64,000 nucleotides of DNA from Desulfovibrio cuneatus DSM 11391 (lineage in GTDB: Bacteria > Desulfobacterota > Desulfovibrionia > Desulfovibrionales > Desulfovibrionaceae), in contig NZ_AUCY01000004.1 of NCBI RefSeq assembly GCF_000430005.1, positions 124,001-188,000 of the forward strand. Reading direction: 5' to 3'. The translations under genes and the position numbers were made by a program. The notes beneath the pieces are model-generated. The model saw only the letters and a list, made by a program, of their open reading frames with translations. It made no database searches and was not told the DNA's origin. Shown piece after piece: positions 1 through 9,733 of this stretch; position 1 is the stretch's first letter, and every line of letters starts with the position of its first letter.

Positions 1-2
1 TG

Positions 3-527
3 GCCCAGTTTACCCAGCCCACCATTTCAGGCGATATGCTGGCAGGCTTTATGCCGGAAAACACGCCGCGTGTAGACCAAGGCACCTTGCAAACTCTGGA
101 TAAACAGTTCGCCGCCCTGTTGGCGCAAGAATCCAAGCACCACTATGTGAGCGCGGAAAAAGCCCGCATGTGCTATGCCACCGCCACCCAGGGAAGCCCC
201 AAACAGGCTGCCCTGCGCACGTGGTCGGCTGTGGGCCGTTGCATGGGCGTAGACCTGTTGCTGGTGCCCCAAATTATTGCCTGGCAGGAACGTGAAGGCA
301 GCAACTTCGGCGCTGTTATTCCCGCTGGCCTTGCCATGGATTCGTTTGTAATTGATGTCAACAGCGAAACACTTATTTCCCGTTCCCATTTTGAAGAAAT
401 ACAAAGACCCCTCAGTGAAAACCTGCTGAAGACCGGAACATTCCTGCGCCGTGGGGGCCGTTGGGTTACCACCTATGAACTGGCACAGGAAGCCATGCGC
501 CAGGCAATAAAGGAGCTTGGCTTGTGA
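3..527 (+). CDS. Unrecognised protein, 5' end outside window
   Basis: The frame is open to the left edge of the window, so the start lies upstream; the first Met inside the window (36) is probably internal. About 174 residues are visible. The middle is mixed hydrophobic with a [11 protein letters not shown] strand and the C-terminus is helical ([17 protein letters not shown]). It resembles small periplasmic or lipoprotein-type proteins, but no family is recognised. Its TGA overlaps the GTG start of hisA by four bases, so the two are translationally coupled. Function is unknown; co-transcription with histidine biosynthesis may be only positional. Confidence 0.7.
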   Translation, partial: AQFTQPTISGDMLAGFMPENTPRVDQGTLQTLDKQFAALLAQESKHHYVSAEKARMCYATATQGSPKQAALRTWSAVGRCMGVDLLLVPQIIAWQEREGSNFGAVIPAGLAMDSFVIDVNSETLISRSHFEEIQRPLSENLLKTGTFLRRGGRWVTTYELAQEAMRQAIKELGL

Positions 528-1261
528 TTATTTTTCCTGCGGTTGATATTAAAGACGGCAAATGTGTGCGCCTGCAAAAAGGCCGGGCCGATGCCACCAC
601 GGTGTTTGCAGAAGACCCCGTTGAAGCTGCCCTGCACTGGGAAAAGCAAGGGGCACGCTGGCTGCACCTGGTAGACCTGGACGGAGCCTTTGCCGGAGAG
701 CCCGTAAACCTGCCCCTTATTACTCGCCTGTGCGCCGCCCTTTCCATTCCTGTGCAAATGGGCGGGGGGATTCGCAGCATTGAAACGGCCAAAGCCTACG
801 TGCAGGCCGGGGTAACCCGCCTTATTATTGGTACCATGGCCCTTGATAACCCGGAAATGTTCCAGGCCATGTGCGCTGCCCTGCCGGGGAAAATTGGCGT
901 TTCACTGGATACTGAAGGCGGTATGCTGAAAACAAAAGGCTGGGTGGCAGATTCTGGCCAAACCATTCAGGAAGTGCTGCCGCGCCTTGCCGGGCAGGGA
1001 GCCTCTTTTGTTATTCACACCGACATCGACCGCGACGGCATGCAGAGCGGGGTAAACCTTGCCCTGCTGGGTGAGCTTGCCAAAACAAGCCCCCTGCCCC
1101 TTATTGCAGCGGGCGGCGTTGCCACCCTGGACGACATTAAAAACCTGTACCCCCTAAGCAAAAACAGTAACCTGCAAGGGGCCATTACAGGCCGCGCTAT
1201 TTATGAAGGCACACTGAACCTGCCGGAGGCTATGGCCTGGTTGCAGGCCCAGCCAGCGTAA
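524..1261 (+). CDS. hisA: HisA, ProFAR isomerase
   Basis: HisA is a (beta/alpha)8 barrel that isomerises ProFAR to PRFAR, the fourth step of histidine synthesis. The 245-residue length is normal for the family. Visible are the catalytic Asp8 (FPAVDIKDG) and Asp129 (VSLDTEGG), and the phosphate-binding glycine motifs MGGGIRS (79-85), AAGGVA (195-200) and ITGRAIYEG (221-229). The start is GTG, overlapping the stop of the preceding gene, which fits translational coupling. HisF and HisH are not in the window. The identification is secure; dual PriA activity cannot be judged. Confidence 0.96.
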   Translation: MIIFPAVDIKDGKCVRLQKGRADATTVFAEDPVEAALHWEKQGARWLHLVDLDGAFAGEPVNLPLITRLCAALSIPVQMGGGIRSIETAKAYVQAGVTRLIIGTMALDNPEMFQAMCAALPGKIGVSLDTEGGMLKTKGWVADSGQTIQEVLPRLAGQGASFVIHTDIDRDGMQSGVNLALLGELAKTSPLPLIAAGGVATLDDIKNLYPLSKNSNLQGAITGRAIYEGTLNLPEAMAWLQAQPA

Positions 1262-1387
1262 GGAAACGCTGATTTATTCCGTTTGGCTGCGTTACTTCAC
1301 GTTTCTTGAAGCAGTCGAGGGCGAAAGAGCCCACTCCTGCTTCAAGAAACGCTTGTGCCTTGCCAAACGAAAGAACTGAGCGTTTCC
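1262..1387. repeat. MITE-like palindromic repeat, family A copy 1
   Basis: A 126-bp unit bounded by GGAAACGCT (1262-1270) and AGCGTTTCC (1379-1387). The imperfect terminal inverted repeats run about 26 bp and both end inward in CGTTTGGC. An inner hairpin pairs TTTCTTGAAGCAG with CTGCTTCAAGAAA. No ORF. The same termini recur at 17545-17846 and, in part, at other places in the window. Confidence 0.75.
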
Positions 1388-1494
1388 TAAAATATCATTC
1401 ACGCCGAGACGCTTCTGCAGTAACAGTGAAGATGAAGTACAACGTCCCCCAATTTAAGTGACTCCTATTCATCAGATACCATTCACAGGACACC

Positions 1495-3240
1495 ATGATA
1501 TCCCTTTCCTCTACCCCCAAGAAATATCATACCGACCAGGACAAGGCCTGCACCCCACAGGAAACAGTGCGCCGGGTAAAGGCGGCACTTTCCGGGCTTT
1601 CTCTTTCCATTCTGGCCCAAACCCGTCGCATTGATAACGGCGTGCTGGGCATTCCTGTGTTCTTGAGCATATGCGGGGAAGACGCGCGCAGCGTTATGCC
1701 CACCCGCAAGCAAATGGGCAAAGGGGCCAGCCCGGAACAGGCTGAAGCTTCTGCCCTGATGGAGCTCATGGAACGCTATGGTTTTTTCACTTTCTGGCGT
1801 GACCTGCCTGAGGCCACCCAAACCACTTGGGAAGAAGCAAAAGTGCTGTTCCCCAAAACCCTCATGCCCCTTGATTTAGTGAACAAAGCCTGCGGCGACA
1901 CCCTGCCCCACGACACCCTGGAGCGCATACTGAACCTGCGGCCCTGGCTATTTGTACCCACCACCCACATTGCCACTGGCAACACCGTGCATGTGCCCCT
2001 GGACCTGTTCAAGGTGCTCAATGAATTCAACGGCTCTTCCGCAGGTAACACCCATGTGGAATCCATTCTGCAAGGCACCTGCGAACTGGTAGAACGCCAC
2101 GTGTGCGCCCTGGCAGACAAGCTGCACCCAGCCCTGCCAAGCCTGCCTGTGCAACCGGAAAGCACTAACGACCCGGTGCTGCGTGACCTTTTGGAAAAGT
2201 TCCACCACAACGGCATTGTGCTGGTGCTAAAAGATATGACCATGGGCATGCCCGTGCCCACCGTGGCAGCCCTGGCCATGAACCCGCTCACGTTTCCAGC
2301 CACCTCTGAAATTGTATTTACCGCAGGCACTGCCTGCACGCCGGAAAAAGCCGCTATCCGCGCCATTACAGAAGTGGCCCAGCTTGCCGGAGATTTTTGC
2401 ACCTCTGCCTCCTATGAAGCTTCCGGCCTGCCCAAATATCGCAGTTGGGAAGAAACAGAATGGCTGCACCAAGGCCCACAAACCACTTATGCTGCCCTGC
2501 CCCGCATTGAACACGACGATATGCTGGAAGAACTGCAAGAAGTGGCGCAGCGCCTGGAAGCCCTTGGCTTCCCCCTGTTTAGTGTAAGCACCCAAAACCC
2601 GCAAACAGGCGTACCCAGCAACTACAACTTTGTGCCTGGCTTCCAGTTTCGGGAGCGAGACGAACACCCCAGCGTGGGTTTGTTTGTACTACGCCTTTTG
2701 CGTGAAGAAGCGAATGAAGAAGCCTTGCTGGCCGGCCTTGCCACCATTGAGGCTGCCTACCCTGAAAGCCACTTTATTCCTTTTTTCAAAGGCCTAATTG
2801 CCCTGGACATGGGGAATGTGGAAACTGCCCGTGCCTTTTTTACTGAGGCATTGCCCTTGCAGCCAGGGGCCACCGCCACAGCCCTGGTGGCTTTTTACCA
2901 CGCCTACACCCTTACCCAGGAAGCACAGTGGGAAACGGCCATTCCCCTGCTGGATAACGCCATTGAAAGCGCCCCAGACCTGAAAGAAGCCCTTAACCTG
3001 CGCGGGGTGTGCAAGTTCAAGCTGGAACGCTACGCCGAAGCTGCGGAAGACTTCACAGAAGTTGTCAAATTCATTGACAAAAGCTCTGTTATGGACTTGT
3101 TCAACCTGGGGGTGTGTCACAAGCTCATGGGCAATACAGATGAGGCGAAAACCTACCTTACCGCAGCCCTTAGCATAGACCCCACCTTTGCCAAAGCCCA
3201 AGAGCATTTGGCAGAGCTTGCGTCACAAGTGCAAAGATAA
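1495..3240 (+). CDS. YcaO-domain protein with C-terminal TPR region
   Basis: Residues about 15-400 form a YcaO domain (KGASPEQAEASALMELMERYG and the later NxHVESILQGTCELVERH helix, which carry the Glu-rich ATP/Mg-binding elements of the family). Residues about 400-581 are tetratricopeptide-like helical repeats (AFFTEALPLQPG, LKEALNLRGVCKFKLERYAEA, AKTYLTAALSIDP). YcaO enzymes activate amide oxygens with ATP to make azolines, thioamides or amidines; the true role of this TPR-fused type is not known to me. No precursor peptide, TfuA or dehydrogenase partner lies next to it. The start ATG follows an ACAGGA ribosome site. It ends in a strong terminator, so it is probably monocistronic. Confidence 0.85.
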   Translation: MISLSSTPKKYHTDQDKACTPQETVRRVKAALSGLSLSILAQTRRIDNGVLGIPVFLSICGEDARSVMPTRKQMGKGASPEQAEASALMELMERYGFFTFWRDLPEATQTTWEEAKVLFPKTLMPLDLVNKACGDTLPHDTLERILNLRPWLFVPTTHIATGNTVHVPLDLFKVLNEFNGSSAGNTHVESILQGTCELVERHVCALADKLHPALPSLPVQPESTNDPVLRDLLEKFHHNGIVLVLKDMTMGMPVPTVAALAMNPLTFPATSEIVFTAGTACTPEKAAIRAITEVAQLAGDFCTSASYEASGLPKYRSWEETEWLHQGPQTTYAALPRIEHDDMLEELQEVAQRLEALGFPLFSVSTQNPQTGVPSNYNFVPGFQFRERDEHPSVGLFVLRLLREEANEEALLAGLATIEAAYPESHFIPFFKGLIALDMGNVETARAFFTEALPLQPGATATALVAFYHAYTLTQEAQWETAIPLLDNAIESAPDLKEALNLRGVCKFKLERYAEAAEDFTEVVKFIDKSSVMDLFNLGVCHKLMGNTDEAKTYLTAALSIDPTFAKAQEHLAELASQVQR

Positions 3241-3262
3241 TCTGATTTACTCTTAATTCATG

Positions 3263-3303
3263 AATACCCCCTCGCCAGAAAAAGCCAGGGGGTATTTTTT
3301 TTG
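3263..3303 (+). terminator. Rho-independent terminator after the YcaO gene
   Basis: The stem AATACCCCCT (3263-3272) pairs with its complement ending in GGGGGTATT (to 3295), followed by a run of eight T. It lies between convergent genes, and the A-rich left flank could let it serve the minus-strand transporter gene as well. Confidence 0.85.
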
Positions 3304-3323
3304 CCCTTCGCTACTCCAGCTAT

Positions 3324-4676
3324 TTATAATTGAAAGGGCCAGATATACGGCACAAGCACCATGCACAACACAAGGGCGACAACCTGAAGAGCCCAACCAT
3401 ACTTGACATAGTCAAAGAACGTATAGTTACCGGGGCGCAGCACCAGCGTGTTGGAAGGTGTGGCAATGGGGGTAAGGAAGCAGGCGGAAGCTGAAGCACA
3501 CACCCCCATGACGAAAGGAAGTGGGCTGTACCCCAAGTTCAGCGTCAGGGGAATAATCAGGGGCACCATAATGGCGGTTGTGGCCGTGTTGGACATAACG
3601 TTGGTAATAAGCCCGGTTATAATACAAGCAATGGCCAAAATAGCATATGGGTCAGAAACGTACTGGGTAATGGTGTTGGCAAGTAAAAGCGCTGCGCCGG
3701 ATTTTTCCATGGCAAAACTCATGGATAACATCCCGGCAAACAGGTAAATGGTGGTCCAGTCCACTCCCTTAAAGGCATTTTCAACACTTATGCAGCGGGT
3801 TATAATGCACAGCATGGCCCCAAGCATGGCAGCAGAAGTCAGGGGAATAAGCCCGGTGGCCATGGAAATGATCACCATAAAAAAGATGGCCCCGGCAATA
3901 ACGGTATACTTGGTAAAGGGGACATCCTCTTCTTCCACATGGAGTGCTGTGTCTGGCCGGTCGCCGGGCAAGAGCCACTTGGAAAACACGGTGTACATTA
4001 TAATGGTAATAATAAGCAGGGGAACCCCGTAATAACCAAATTCAAAAAAACCAAAAACCCGCGTTCCAGGAGCCATTTTGGCAATAAGGGAATTGGCGAC
4101 CATGTTTGGGGCCGTGCCCACAAGTGAAATACACCCCCCTACGGAAGCTGCGTAGGCTGTGGGCAATAATATGCGCGACGGGGAAAGGTGGGCCCTGCGA
4201 GCAATGGAAATAAGCATGGGCAGGGTAATGGCAGTTACCCCTGCATTGTTCAAAAAGGCAGACATAATACCGATCATGGCAATAGAAACAATAATAATTG
4301 AGTGCTGGCTTGTTCCGGCTTTACGAATAACCCAGGCCGCAGAACGCTGGGCAAACCCCGTGGCAAAGGTGGCTTCACCCAGCATAAACAACCCTACAAT
4401 AGTAAGAATGCTGGTGTCGCCAAAGCTGATCCAGGCATCTTTCACCGATATAACACCAAATGTGCTTAACGCACAGGGAACCAGTACCGCAGTAACAGCA
4501 AGGGGAATGGCTTCTGTAAAAAACAACAGGGCAGCCACCAGCAGAATACCCAATGTCAGGTAAATGTGGACCATATTGGGGCCAGCAACGGCTGGTACCC
4601 CGCTGGCAGCCTGGGCAGTAAGGGAAAATACAACAGCACTCAGCAATATACCAAATAAGAGTCCTATGTCCTTCAT
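3324..4676 (-). CDS. DASS/SLC13-family sodium:anion symporter
   Basis: An inner-membrane carrier of about 450 residues with roughly 11-12 hydrophobic helices. The two family signatures are present: a GTAPNMVAN loop in the first half and an SNTATTA motif in the second, the pair that builds the sodium and anion sites of SLC13/DASS proteins. Members carry C4-dicarboxylates, sulfate or other dianions; substrate cannot be read from sequence. I choose the second Met (4676) because GGAGCAGGTT precedes it. The next upstream minus-strand gene is a TauE/SafE permease, so a shared role in organic-acid or sulfonate/sulfite traffic is an inference. Confidence 0.88.
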   Translation of the reverse strand: MKDIGLLFGILLSAVVFSLTAQAASGVPAVAGPNMVHIYLTLGILLVAALLFFTEAIPLAVTAVLVPCALSTFGVISVKDAWISFGDTSILTIVGLFMLGEATFATGFAQRSAAWVIRKAGTSQHSIIIVSIAMIGIMSAFLNNAGVTAITLPMLISIARRAHLSPSRILLPTAYAASVGGCISLVGTAPNMVANSLIAKMAPGTRVFGFFEFGYYGVPLLIITIIMYTVFSKWLLPGDRPDTALHVEEEDVPFTKYTVIAGAIFFMVIISMATGLIPLTSAAMLGAMLCIITRCISVENAFKGVDWTTIYLFAGMLSMSFAMEKSGAALLLANTITQYVSDPYAILAIACIITGLITNVMSNTATTAIMVPLIIPLTLNLGYSPLPFVMGVCASASACFLTPIATPSNTLVLRPGNYTFFDYVKYGWALQVVALVLCMVLVPYIWPFQL

Positions 4677-4846
4677 AACCTGCTCCATACGTTAAGGGCA
4701 AATAATATTCATTGCCCGTGGTAAGCCCAAGGGAGCTAAGCAGCATTTACCCATAGGCATTGAAAAGCCCATGATACGTTCAGGAAAATACCTCCTTGTT
4801 AGTGTCTGTTTTACGTATTTTTTGTTAACAAAATAGTAAGGAAACG

Positions 4847-5605
4847 CTAAAAACACATATTGAGTGAAACAATAAAGATGGTCGCCAAAACAATTTTCCT
4901 GAACAGCACGCTGTTCAGTTTTTTATTGGCCAGGTTGCCAAGGTAGCTACCAAGAAAAACAAACGGAATGGCTGGCAACACGCTAAACAAAGAGCTTGGC
5001 GTAAGCATGCCTATATACAAATAAGCAATTGTTTTATATGTATTGGTTATAAAGAATAAAAGAACGATAGTGCCCACAAAAACGCGCTTATCCAAATTTC
5101 TGGTTACCAGATACAATGACCACACCAACCCCCCGGCATGTGCCAAAACAGTAGCCACACCACCCATGGCACCATAAATATAAATTTGCTTGTTCGCATA
5201 CTTTGTATTGATGACAGAAGATATTTTTTTAATAAATACAATAGGTGGCAAGGAAGGCCACAGCATACCCACAGAATAGAGCATGCCAAAAATACCCACC
5301 CCAATGCGAAAGGCCTTGCCCGGAATAATAGGCAGCAATATGGTGCCTATCAGTAAGCCTGGCAAGGCAGAAAGTAAAATACGCATCAGCTCCGGCGTGC
5401 TTGTCCACTGCTTCCAGTAATACCGCATTCCTATTACATCTGAAGCCAGCATAAGCGGGGCCCCAAGCCCCAAAGCAACCTTGGCCGGGAATGCCAAAGA
5501 AAGTGTGGGCAAAAGAAAAATACCCGAACCAACCCCCACGCCATTTTTAATAATACCTGAACATAACCCCGCAATGGCAATAATACATACTTCTGTAACA
5601 TTCAT
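4847..5605 (-). CDS. TauE/SafE-family permease
   Basis: A 252-residue membrane protein with seven to eight hydrophobic helices and the family pattern SGIIKNGVGVGSGIFLLPTLSLAF near the N-terminus, repeated more weakly in the second half. TauE/SafE proteins are proposed exporters of sulfite, sulfoacetate or other sulfur anions. The longer frame begins at 5683, but 5605 is better because GAGGG lies seven bases upstream and the protein then begins with the first helix. A possible -35/-10 pair (TTGAAA, 18 bp, TTTAAT) lies upstream on the minus strand. It lies near the TRAP/YihU-like genes, which fits sulfonate metabolism. Confidence 0.85.
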   Translation of the reverse strand: MNVTEVCIIAIAGLCSGIIKNGVGVGSGIFLLPTLSLAFPAKVALGLGAPLMLASDVIGMRYYWKQWTSTPELMRILLSALPGLLIGTILLPIIPGKAFRIGVGIFGMLYSVGMLWPSLPPIVFIKKISSVINTKYANKQIYIYGAMGGVATVLAHAGGLVWSLYLVTRNLDKRVFVGTIVLLFFITNTYKTIAYLYIGMLTPSSLFSVLPAIPFVFLGSYLGNLANKKLNSVLFRKIVLATIFIVSLNMCF

Positions 5606-5738
5606 ACGACCCTCACTTAGTACATAACGACACAGGGTTATTCCATACGCCCGATGCTCCGAAAGAAACAGTGCATACTGCATGATTAAAACGTGTGGTC
5701 ATATTCTATTTCAAGGGAAATTCTCCGATTATATCTGG

Positions 5739-5845
5739 AGAACCGCAAACTGCCGCACAGCCGCCGTACCCTTCCAAAGCCTTCGGTTTTGGTCGTCGGC
5801 TCGTAAAAACTCCGTAGTAATACCACTGCAGTAAAGCTATGCCAG
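5739..5845. repeat. Family C palindromic intergenic repeat
   Basis: A hairpin-rich stretch with GCCGCACAGCCGCC, CCAAAGCCTTCGGTTTTGG and a TAATACCA edge. The same block order occurs at 27050-27168, and related TAATACCA/GGAGC..GGCGAC blocks occur at 21114-21272 and 53293-53395. No coding potential is seen. Confidence 0.55.
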
Positions 5846-5961
5846 CAACAATTATGCCAAAGTATATTTCAAAATATACAACAACTTATGCCAATTACTC
5901 TTTGTATTTTTCCATAGTGCCCATATGTTGTTCAGTCTATGCCCATTAATCGTCCATTGCA

Positions 5962-5977
5962 TGACCATATATTGGCA
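5962..5977. promoter_or_regulatory. Palindromic operator / possible enhancer site upstream of dctP
   Basis: TGACCATATATTGGCA is a 16-bp imperfect palindrome centred about 100 bp upstream of the -24/-12 promoter of dctP. It resembles the palindromes upstream of the YihU-like gene (9734-9749 and 9779-9794). Extra TGCC half sites lie at 5889, 5918 and 5940. Spacing suits a sigma-54 activator enhancer. The rest of 5978-6604 is AT-rich, with no convincing gene. Confidence 0.55.
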
Positions 5978-6061
5978 TTTTATACATAATATTCTCGTTC
6001 AACTATACGATTTTTTACTTAACCCCCTCAAATTTGTTTATGCGGCAGCAAATATATGCCA

Positions 6062-6077
6062 TGGCACAGTAGTTGCT
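6062..6077 (+). promoter_or_regulatory. Sigma-54 (-24/-12) promoter of the TRAP operon
   Basis: TGGCACAGTAGTTGCT agrees at all key positions with the sigma-54 consensus TGGCAC-N5-TTGCW; GG (6063-6064) and GC (6075-6076) are exactly 12 bp apart. Transcription would start near 6088, leaving a leader of about 515 bases before dctP. rpoN and a bEBP gene are both in this window. Confidence 0.75.
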
Positions 6078-6604
6078 ATAACATTATTTACTGGAACTCT
6101 GTTTTCATACTTCATAATTTGTCAACGTTGTAACACACACACAAGGATATGCATTTTTGTAGAGCGAATTATGCATACACAGTACAAAAACTGTGCGAAC
6201 CCACCACTTGCATGGGCTCACTGCTATGCTCAGCCTCCATTATACCCACAATGCTTGAAACACGATACCAGGCCTCGGTTTTTACAGTAACCTCAATACA
6301 TAAGGCTACGCATGAAACAAGACTGGATCATATGCCTGGCAACCCGCATCTGCCACTTCCCCCTGCTGCTTATTAACCAGCAGGTGCCAGCTACTTACGG
6401 CTTATGGGGGGGGGACCCTTCTCCCATTCATCTTTCTCTTTGTTCATATTATCGATGTTTGCCCACCTTACCCTGCATAAGCAGTGTTTGGCGGTCTTTA
6501 TATTGTTTTGTACGTAGCTTCGCCTCTTTCACAAAAGGCGCGGCTTTGTCTTTTTTCTGGGTTGGCCTGATGTTTTTATCATCCTCAACAGCGGAGACAT
6601 CTTC

Positions 6605-7606
6605 ATGAAGCGTTTATTGTTTTTTGCTCTTGCCTCAGTGTTGTTTATGTCCCCTTCTTTGTATTGTGGCGCCGCAACGTATAAAAAAATGACTATCCGT
6701 GCAGCAACTGCTAACCCTGAAGGGAGCTTGCACGCGACAGCTATCAACAAATTTAAGGAAATTGTTGAGAGAGAATCGGGTGGAGTCATCAAAGTACAAA
6801 CGTTTTATGGTGGTTCCATGGGCGATGAACAAGCCAACGTAAAGCAGTTGCGCGACGGAGAAATACAATTGGCTGTGCTTGCCGGTGGCAACCTGACACC
6901 ATTTGCCCCAAGGGCGGGTGCGTTCATTTTGCCTTACATTTTTCCCCATGAAGAAGACGCAAAAAAATTGTTCATGAATACAGAATATATGCAAAAATCT
7001 GCTGATGAAATTGCCAAGCAAAGCCGCACACGTCCTTTGTCGTGGCTGCTTGGTGGCTATAGGCACTTAACCAATTCCAAACGCCCCATCACCAAGATGG
7101 AAGACCTGCAAGGCTTAAAAATTAGAGTTCCCGTTGTAGAATTGCAGATTGAATCTTTCCACTCCTGGGGGGTGAACCCGCACCCTCTTGCATGGTCTGA
7201 AACCTTCAACGCGTTGCAGCAAGGCGTGGCAGACGGGCAGGAAACCCCTTATTCCGTTATTCGCGACCAAAAATTTTGGGAAGTACAAAAGTACATTACC
7301 CCCCTTCACTACCAGCTCTTTATAGCCCCTATGCTTGTGTCTGAAACATGGTACCAAAGGCTTGACCCAGACACAAAGGCGCTGGTGGATAAAGCCGCCA
7401 TGGACACTGCTGCATATGAATGGAAGTGGATGGAAGAAGAAGATGCCCGTGCGCTTAACCAATGCCTTGAAAAAGGCATGATCGTAACAGAACTGACAGA
7501 CGAGCCCAAGTGGGTAGAAGCCGCCCGTGGTATATGGCCCAAGTTTTATGACAAAGTTGGCGGGAAGCCGGCTGTGGATGAGATATTGGCCATTATAGCC
7601 AAGTAA
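6605..7606 (+). CDS. dctP: TRAP transporter substrate-binding protein DctP
   Basis: A periplasmic solute receptor of 333 residues with a Sec signal peptide (KRLLFFALASVLFMSPSLYCGAA, in two parts a basic start and hydrophobic core) and the DctP fold. The conserved arginine that usually salt-bridges the substrate acid group is in LQGLKIRVP, and the family GQETPYSVI region is present. It delivers substrate to the DctQM permease encoded downstream. Ligand is unknown: the usual ligands are C4-dicarboxylates, but sulfonates and other acids are also carried, and the YihU-like gene nearby makes a sulfonate plausible. GGAGA lies ahead of the ATG. Confidence 0.93.
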   Translation: MKRLLFFALASVLFMSPSLYCGAATYKKMTIRAATANPEGSLHATAINKFKEIVERESGGVIKVQTFYGGSMGDEQANVKQLRDGEIQLAVLAGGNLTPFAPRAGAFILPYIFPHEEDAKKLFMNTEYMQKSADEIAKQSRTRPLSWLLGGYRHLTNSKRPITKMEDLQGLKIRVPVVELQIESFHSWGVNPHPLAWSETFNALQQGVADGQETPYSVIRDQKFWEVQKYITPLHYQLFIAPMLVSETWYQRLDPDTKALVDKAAMDTAAYEWKWMEEEDARALNQCLEKGMIVTELTDEPKWVEAARGIWPKFYDKVGGKPAVDEILAIIAK

Positions 7607-7712
7607 TGTTTTGAAACTATGTCGCCGTGAACGGCTTGATACAAGCTTTTCACGGTGACACCTTCTTAACGATATTGCTTTGCTATACAATCCAGAGCGC
7701 TGGGGAGGTTTT

Positions 7713-8219
7713 ATGTTTCTACTCAAGAGCATTTATCATAATTTTGAGGAATACGTCTGCACAATTTTTGTAAGCTGCATGATTATTTGCCTTGGCTTGC
7801 AGGTAGCCATGCGTATAATTTCTGGCGCTTCTATTGGATGGTCGGAAGAACTTTCACGATATTGTTTTTTGTGGACTGTATACATTGGGGCAGCTTTGGC
7901 GGCCAAACGCAATGCTCATGTGCGTATTACCGCCCAATTTTCCCTCCTCCCGTTAGGGGGAAGGCTCTTCTTCCGCATTTTTGCAGACTGTGTATGGATT
8001 GCTTTTAACCTGTATCTTGCCTTCAATTGCATTAAAACCATTCAAAATGGCCTGCTATTTCCTGAAATTTCTCCCACCCTGGGTATTGTCAAGTCTTGGG
8101 TTGAAATGGTTATCCCCTTTGGCTTTATACTTATGAGCTGGCGCATTCTCGAGCAATACTACATCCACTGGACCAAAGGCTCACTGGCATCATTGGTCAA
8201 TTACGAGGAGGGAATGTAA
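7713..8219 (+). CDS. dctQ: TRAP transporter small permease DctQ
   Basis: A 168-residue membrane protein with four hydrophobic helices and the DctQ signature WSEELSRYCFLWTVYIGAAL. It forms the permease with DctM. The start at 7713 is preceded by GGGGAGG; the longer frame from 7680 lacks this. The TAA overlaps the ATG of dctM (TAATG), so the two subunits are translationally coupled. A gap of about 105 bases after dctP holds a hairpin (GTCGCCGTGAACGG ... TTTTCACGGTGAC) which may lower permease expression relative to the binding protein. Confidence 0.9.
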   Translation: MFLLKSIYHNFEEYVCTIFVSCMIICLGLQVAMRIISGASIGWSEELSRYCFLWTVYIGAALAAKRNAHVRITAQFSLLPLGGRLFFRIFADCVWIAFNLYLAFNCIKTIQNGLLFPEISPTLGIVKSWVEMVIPFGFILMSWRILEQYYIHWTKGSLASLVNYEEGM

Positions 8220-9517
8220 TGAGCCCACTTGAAATTGCCCTCCTTTGCATGTTCCTCATGTTTTTATTGGGTTTGCCCATTTTTGCAGCCCTTGCCATTG
8301 CTGCCGCCACTACCCTTATTGCAGGCGATATTTTGCCCTTGACCATTATGCACAATTCGCTTTTTGACGGGCTCAACATTTTCCCGCTGCTTGCCATACC
8401 TTGTTTTGTGGTTGCAGGCACGCTTATGGAATATGGCAACATTACAAACCAAATTATTGATGTTGTAAAACAACTTGTAGGCCGTACTTACGGGGGCCTT
8501 GGTATAACAACAATTTTGGCATGTACTTTTTTCGCTGCCATTTCAGGTTCTGGCCCAGGCACCGTGGCAGCCGTAGGAACTGTGTTGATTCCTGCCATGC
8601 TCCGCAATGGGTATTCCAAAGAATATGCCGCATCGGTAGCCAGTTCAGGGGGCACAATAGGTATTTTAATTCCGCCTTCTAACCCCATGATTATTTATGC
8701 CATATTGGGCAACCTTTCTGTTACCGCCATGTTTACAGCAGGCTTCATTCCCGGTTTTTTGGTAGCATTTATCATGATCTCTACCGCATGGCTTTTAGCC
8801 AAGAAAAACGGCTTTCAGGGTGACGTTGATGCCCCGCCTTTTCAGTTGAGATCACTCTTGGTATCTTGCCGCAAAGGTTTTTTTGCCCTGGCAACCCCGT
8901 TTATTATTCTCGGTTCCATTTATTCCGGTTTTGCCACACCCGTGGAAGCCTCTGTGGTGGCAATTGCATGGTCACTACTTGTTGGTTGCCTTGTGAACAG
9001 GGCGCTTAAATGGAATCACATTTATAAAGCGCTCGTTGAAGGAACCATGGTATGCGGTGGCGTGTTACTCATTGTGGGAACCTCTACCCTTTTTGGCAAG
9101 ATTCTTACCTACGAAGAAGCACCCCAACGCCTTACTGCCATGGTTATGGGTATTTCAAAAGATCCTACCATTGTGCTGTTCATGATTATTGCTGTTTTGT
9201 ACGTTCTTGGCATGTTCATGGAAACGCTCTCAACCATCATCATACTTGTACCGGTGCTTTTGCCAATGATTTTGGAGCTGGGCATAGACCCAATACATTT
9301 TGGGATTATTCTGGTGGTTACCAACAACGTTGCCATGCTCACGCCGCCACTAGGGGTAAACCTCTTCGTGGCGTCACGTATTGCAAGCCTTTCAGTGGAA
9401 AAACTGTCTCTTGCTGTTATCCCGTATTTAATTGCGTTGACGTTTGCCATTATTATACTCACATTAATACCTGAGTTGAGTACTTGGCTGCCCTATACTC
9501 TGGGTTACGGTAAATAA
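8219..9517 (+). CDS. dctM: TRAP transporter large permease DctM
   Basis: A 432-residue membrane protein with about 12 helices, the sodium-driven translocation subunit of the TRAP system. Family motifs seen include ISGSGPGTVAAVGTVLIPAM near residues 115-135, SGGTIGILIPPSNPMIIY near 145-160, and the C-terminal VTNNVAMLTPPLGVNLFVAS. Length and motifs are normal. It closes the dctPQM operon; a long inverted repeat (9566-9615) follows. Confidence 0.95.
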   Translation: MSPLEIALLCMFLMFLLGLPIFAALAIAAATTLIAGDILPLTIMHNSLFDGLNIFPLLAIPCFVVAGTLMEYGNITNQIIDVVKQLVGRTYGGLGITTILACTFFAAISGSGPGTVAAVGTVLIPAMLRNGYSKEYAASVASSGGTIGILIPPSNPMIIYAILGNLSVTAMFTAGFIPGFLVAFIMISTAWLLAKKNGFQGDVDAPPFQLRSLLVSCRKGFFALATPFIILGSIYSGFATPVEASVVAIAWSLLVGCLVNRALKWNHIYKALVEGTMVCGGVLLIVGTSTLFGKILTYEEAPQRLTAMVMGISKDPTIVLFMIIAVLYVLGMFMETLSTIIILVPVLLPMILELGIDPIHFGIILVVTNNVAMLTPPLGVNLFVASRIASLSVEKLSLAVIPYLIALTFAIIILTLIPELSTWLPYTLGYGK

Positions 9518-9565
9518 TTACTGCACATAAAATACTCAGCGCATTGCGCCCTTTGCGGTATCAAA

Positions 9566-9615
9566 TGAATATAGTCATGTACTCCGGCAAACACCGGGGG
9601 CCATGACTATATTCA
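9566..9615. repeat. Perfect 14-bp inverted repeat after dctM
   Basis: TGAATATAGTCATG (9566-9579) pairs exactly with CATGACTATATTCA (9602-9615) and encloses a second hairpin CCGG-CAAACA-CCGG. No T-run follows, so it is more likely an RNA 3'-end stabiliser or an imperfect terminator than a classic terminator. Confidence 0.6.
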
Positions 9616-9733
9616 CATGATACTCTGTTAAAATGAAAAGATAATTTACCTTTTGAATCCTGTAACGGTCATTCTGCTTCACAATATTGCCATGTAAACT
9701 ACCCAATATTGGACAAAAAAGACCTTCATTACA

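Noticed and set aside
5925-6608. Small plus-strand frames in the dctP leader
   Set aside because: They overlap the -24/-12 promoter and leader, lack ribosome sites, and have shadow-like composition.
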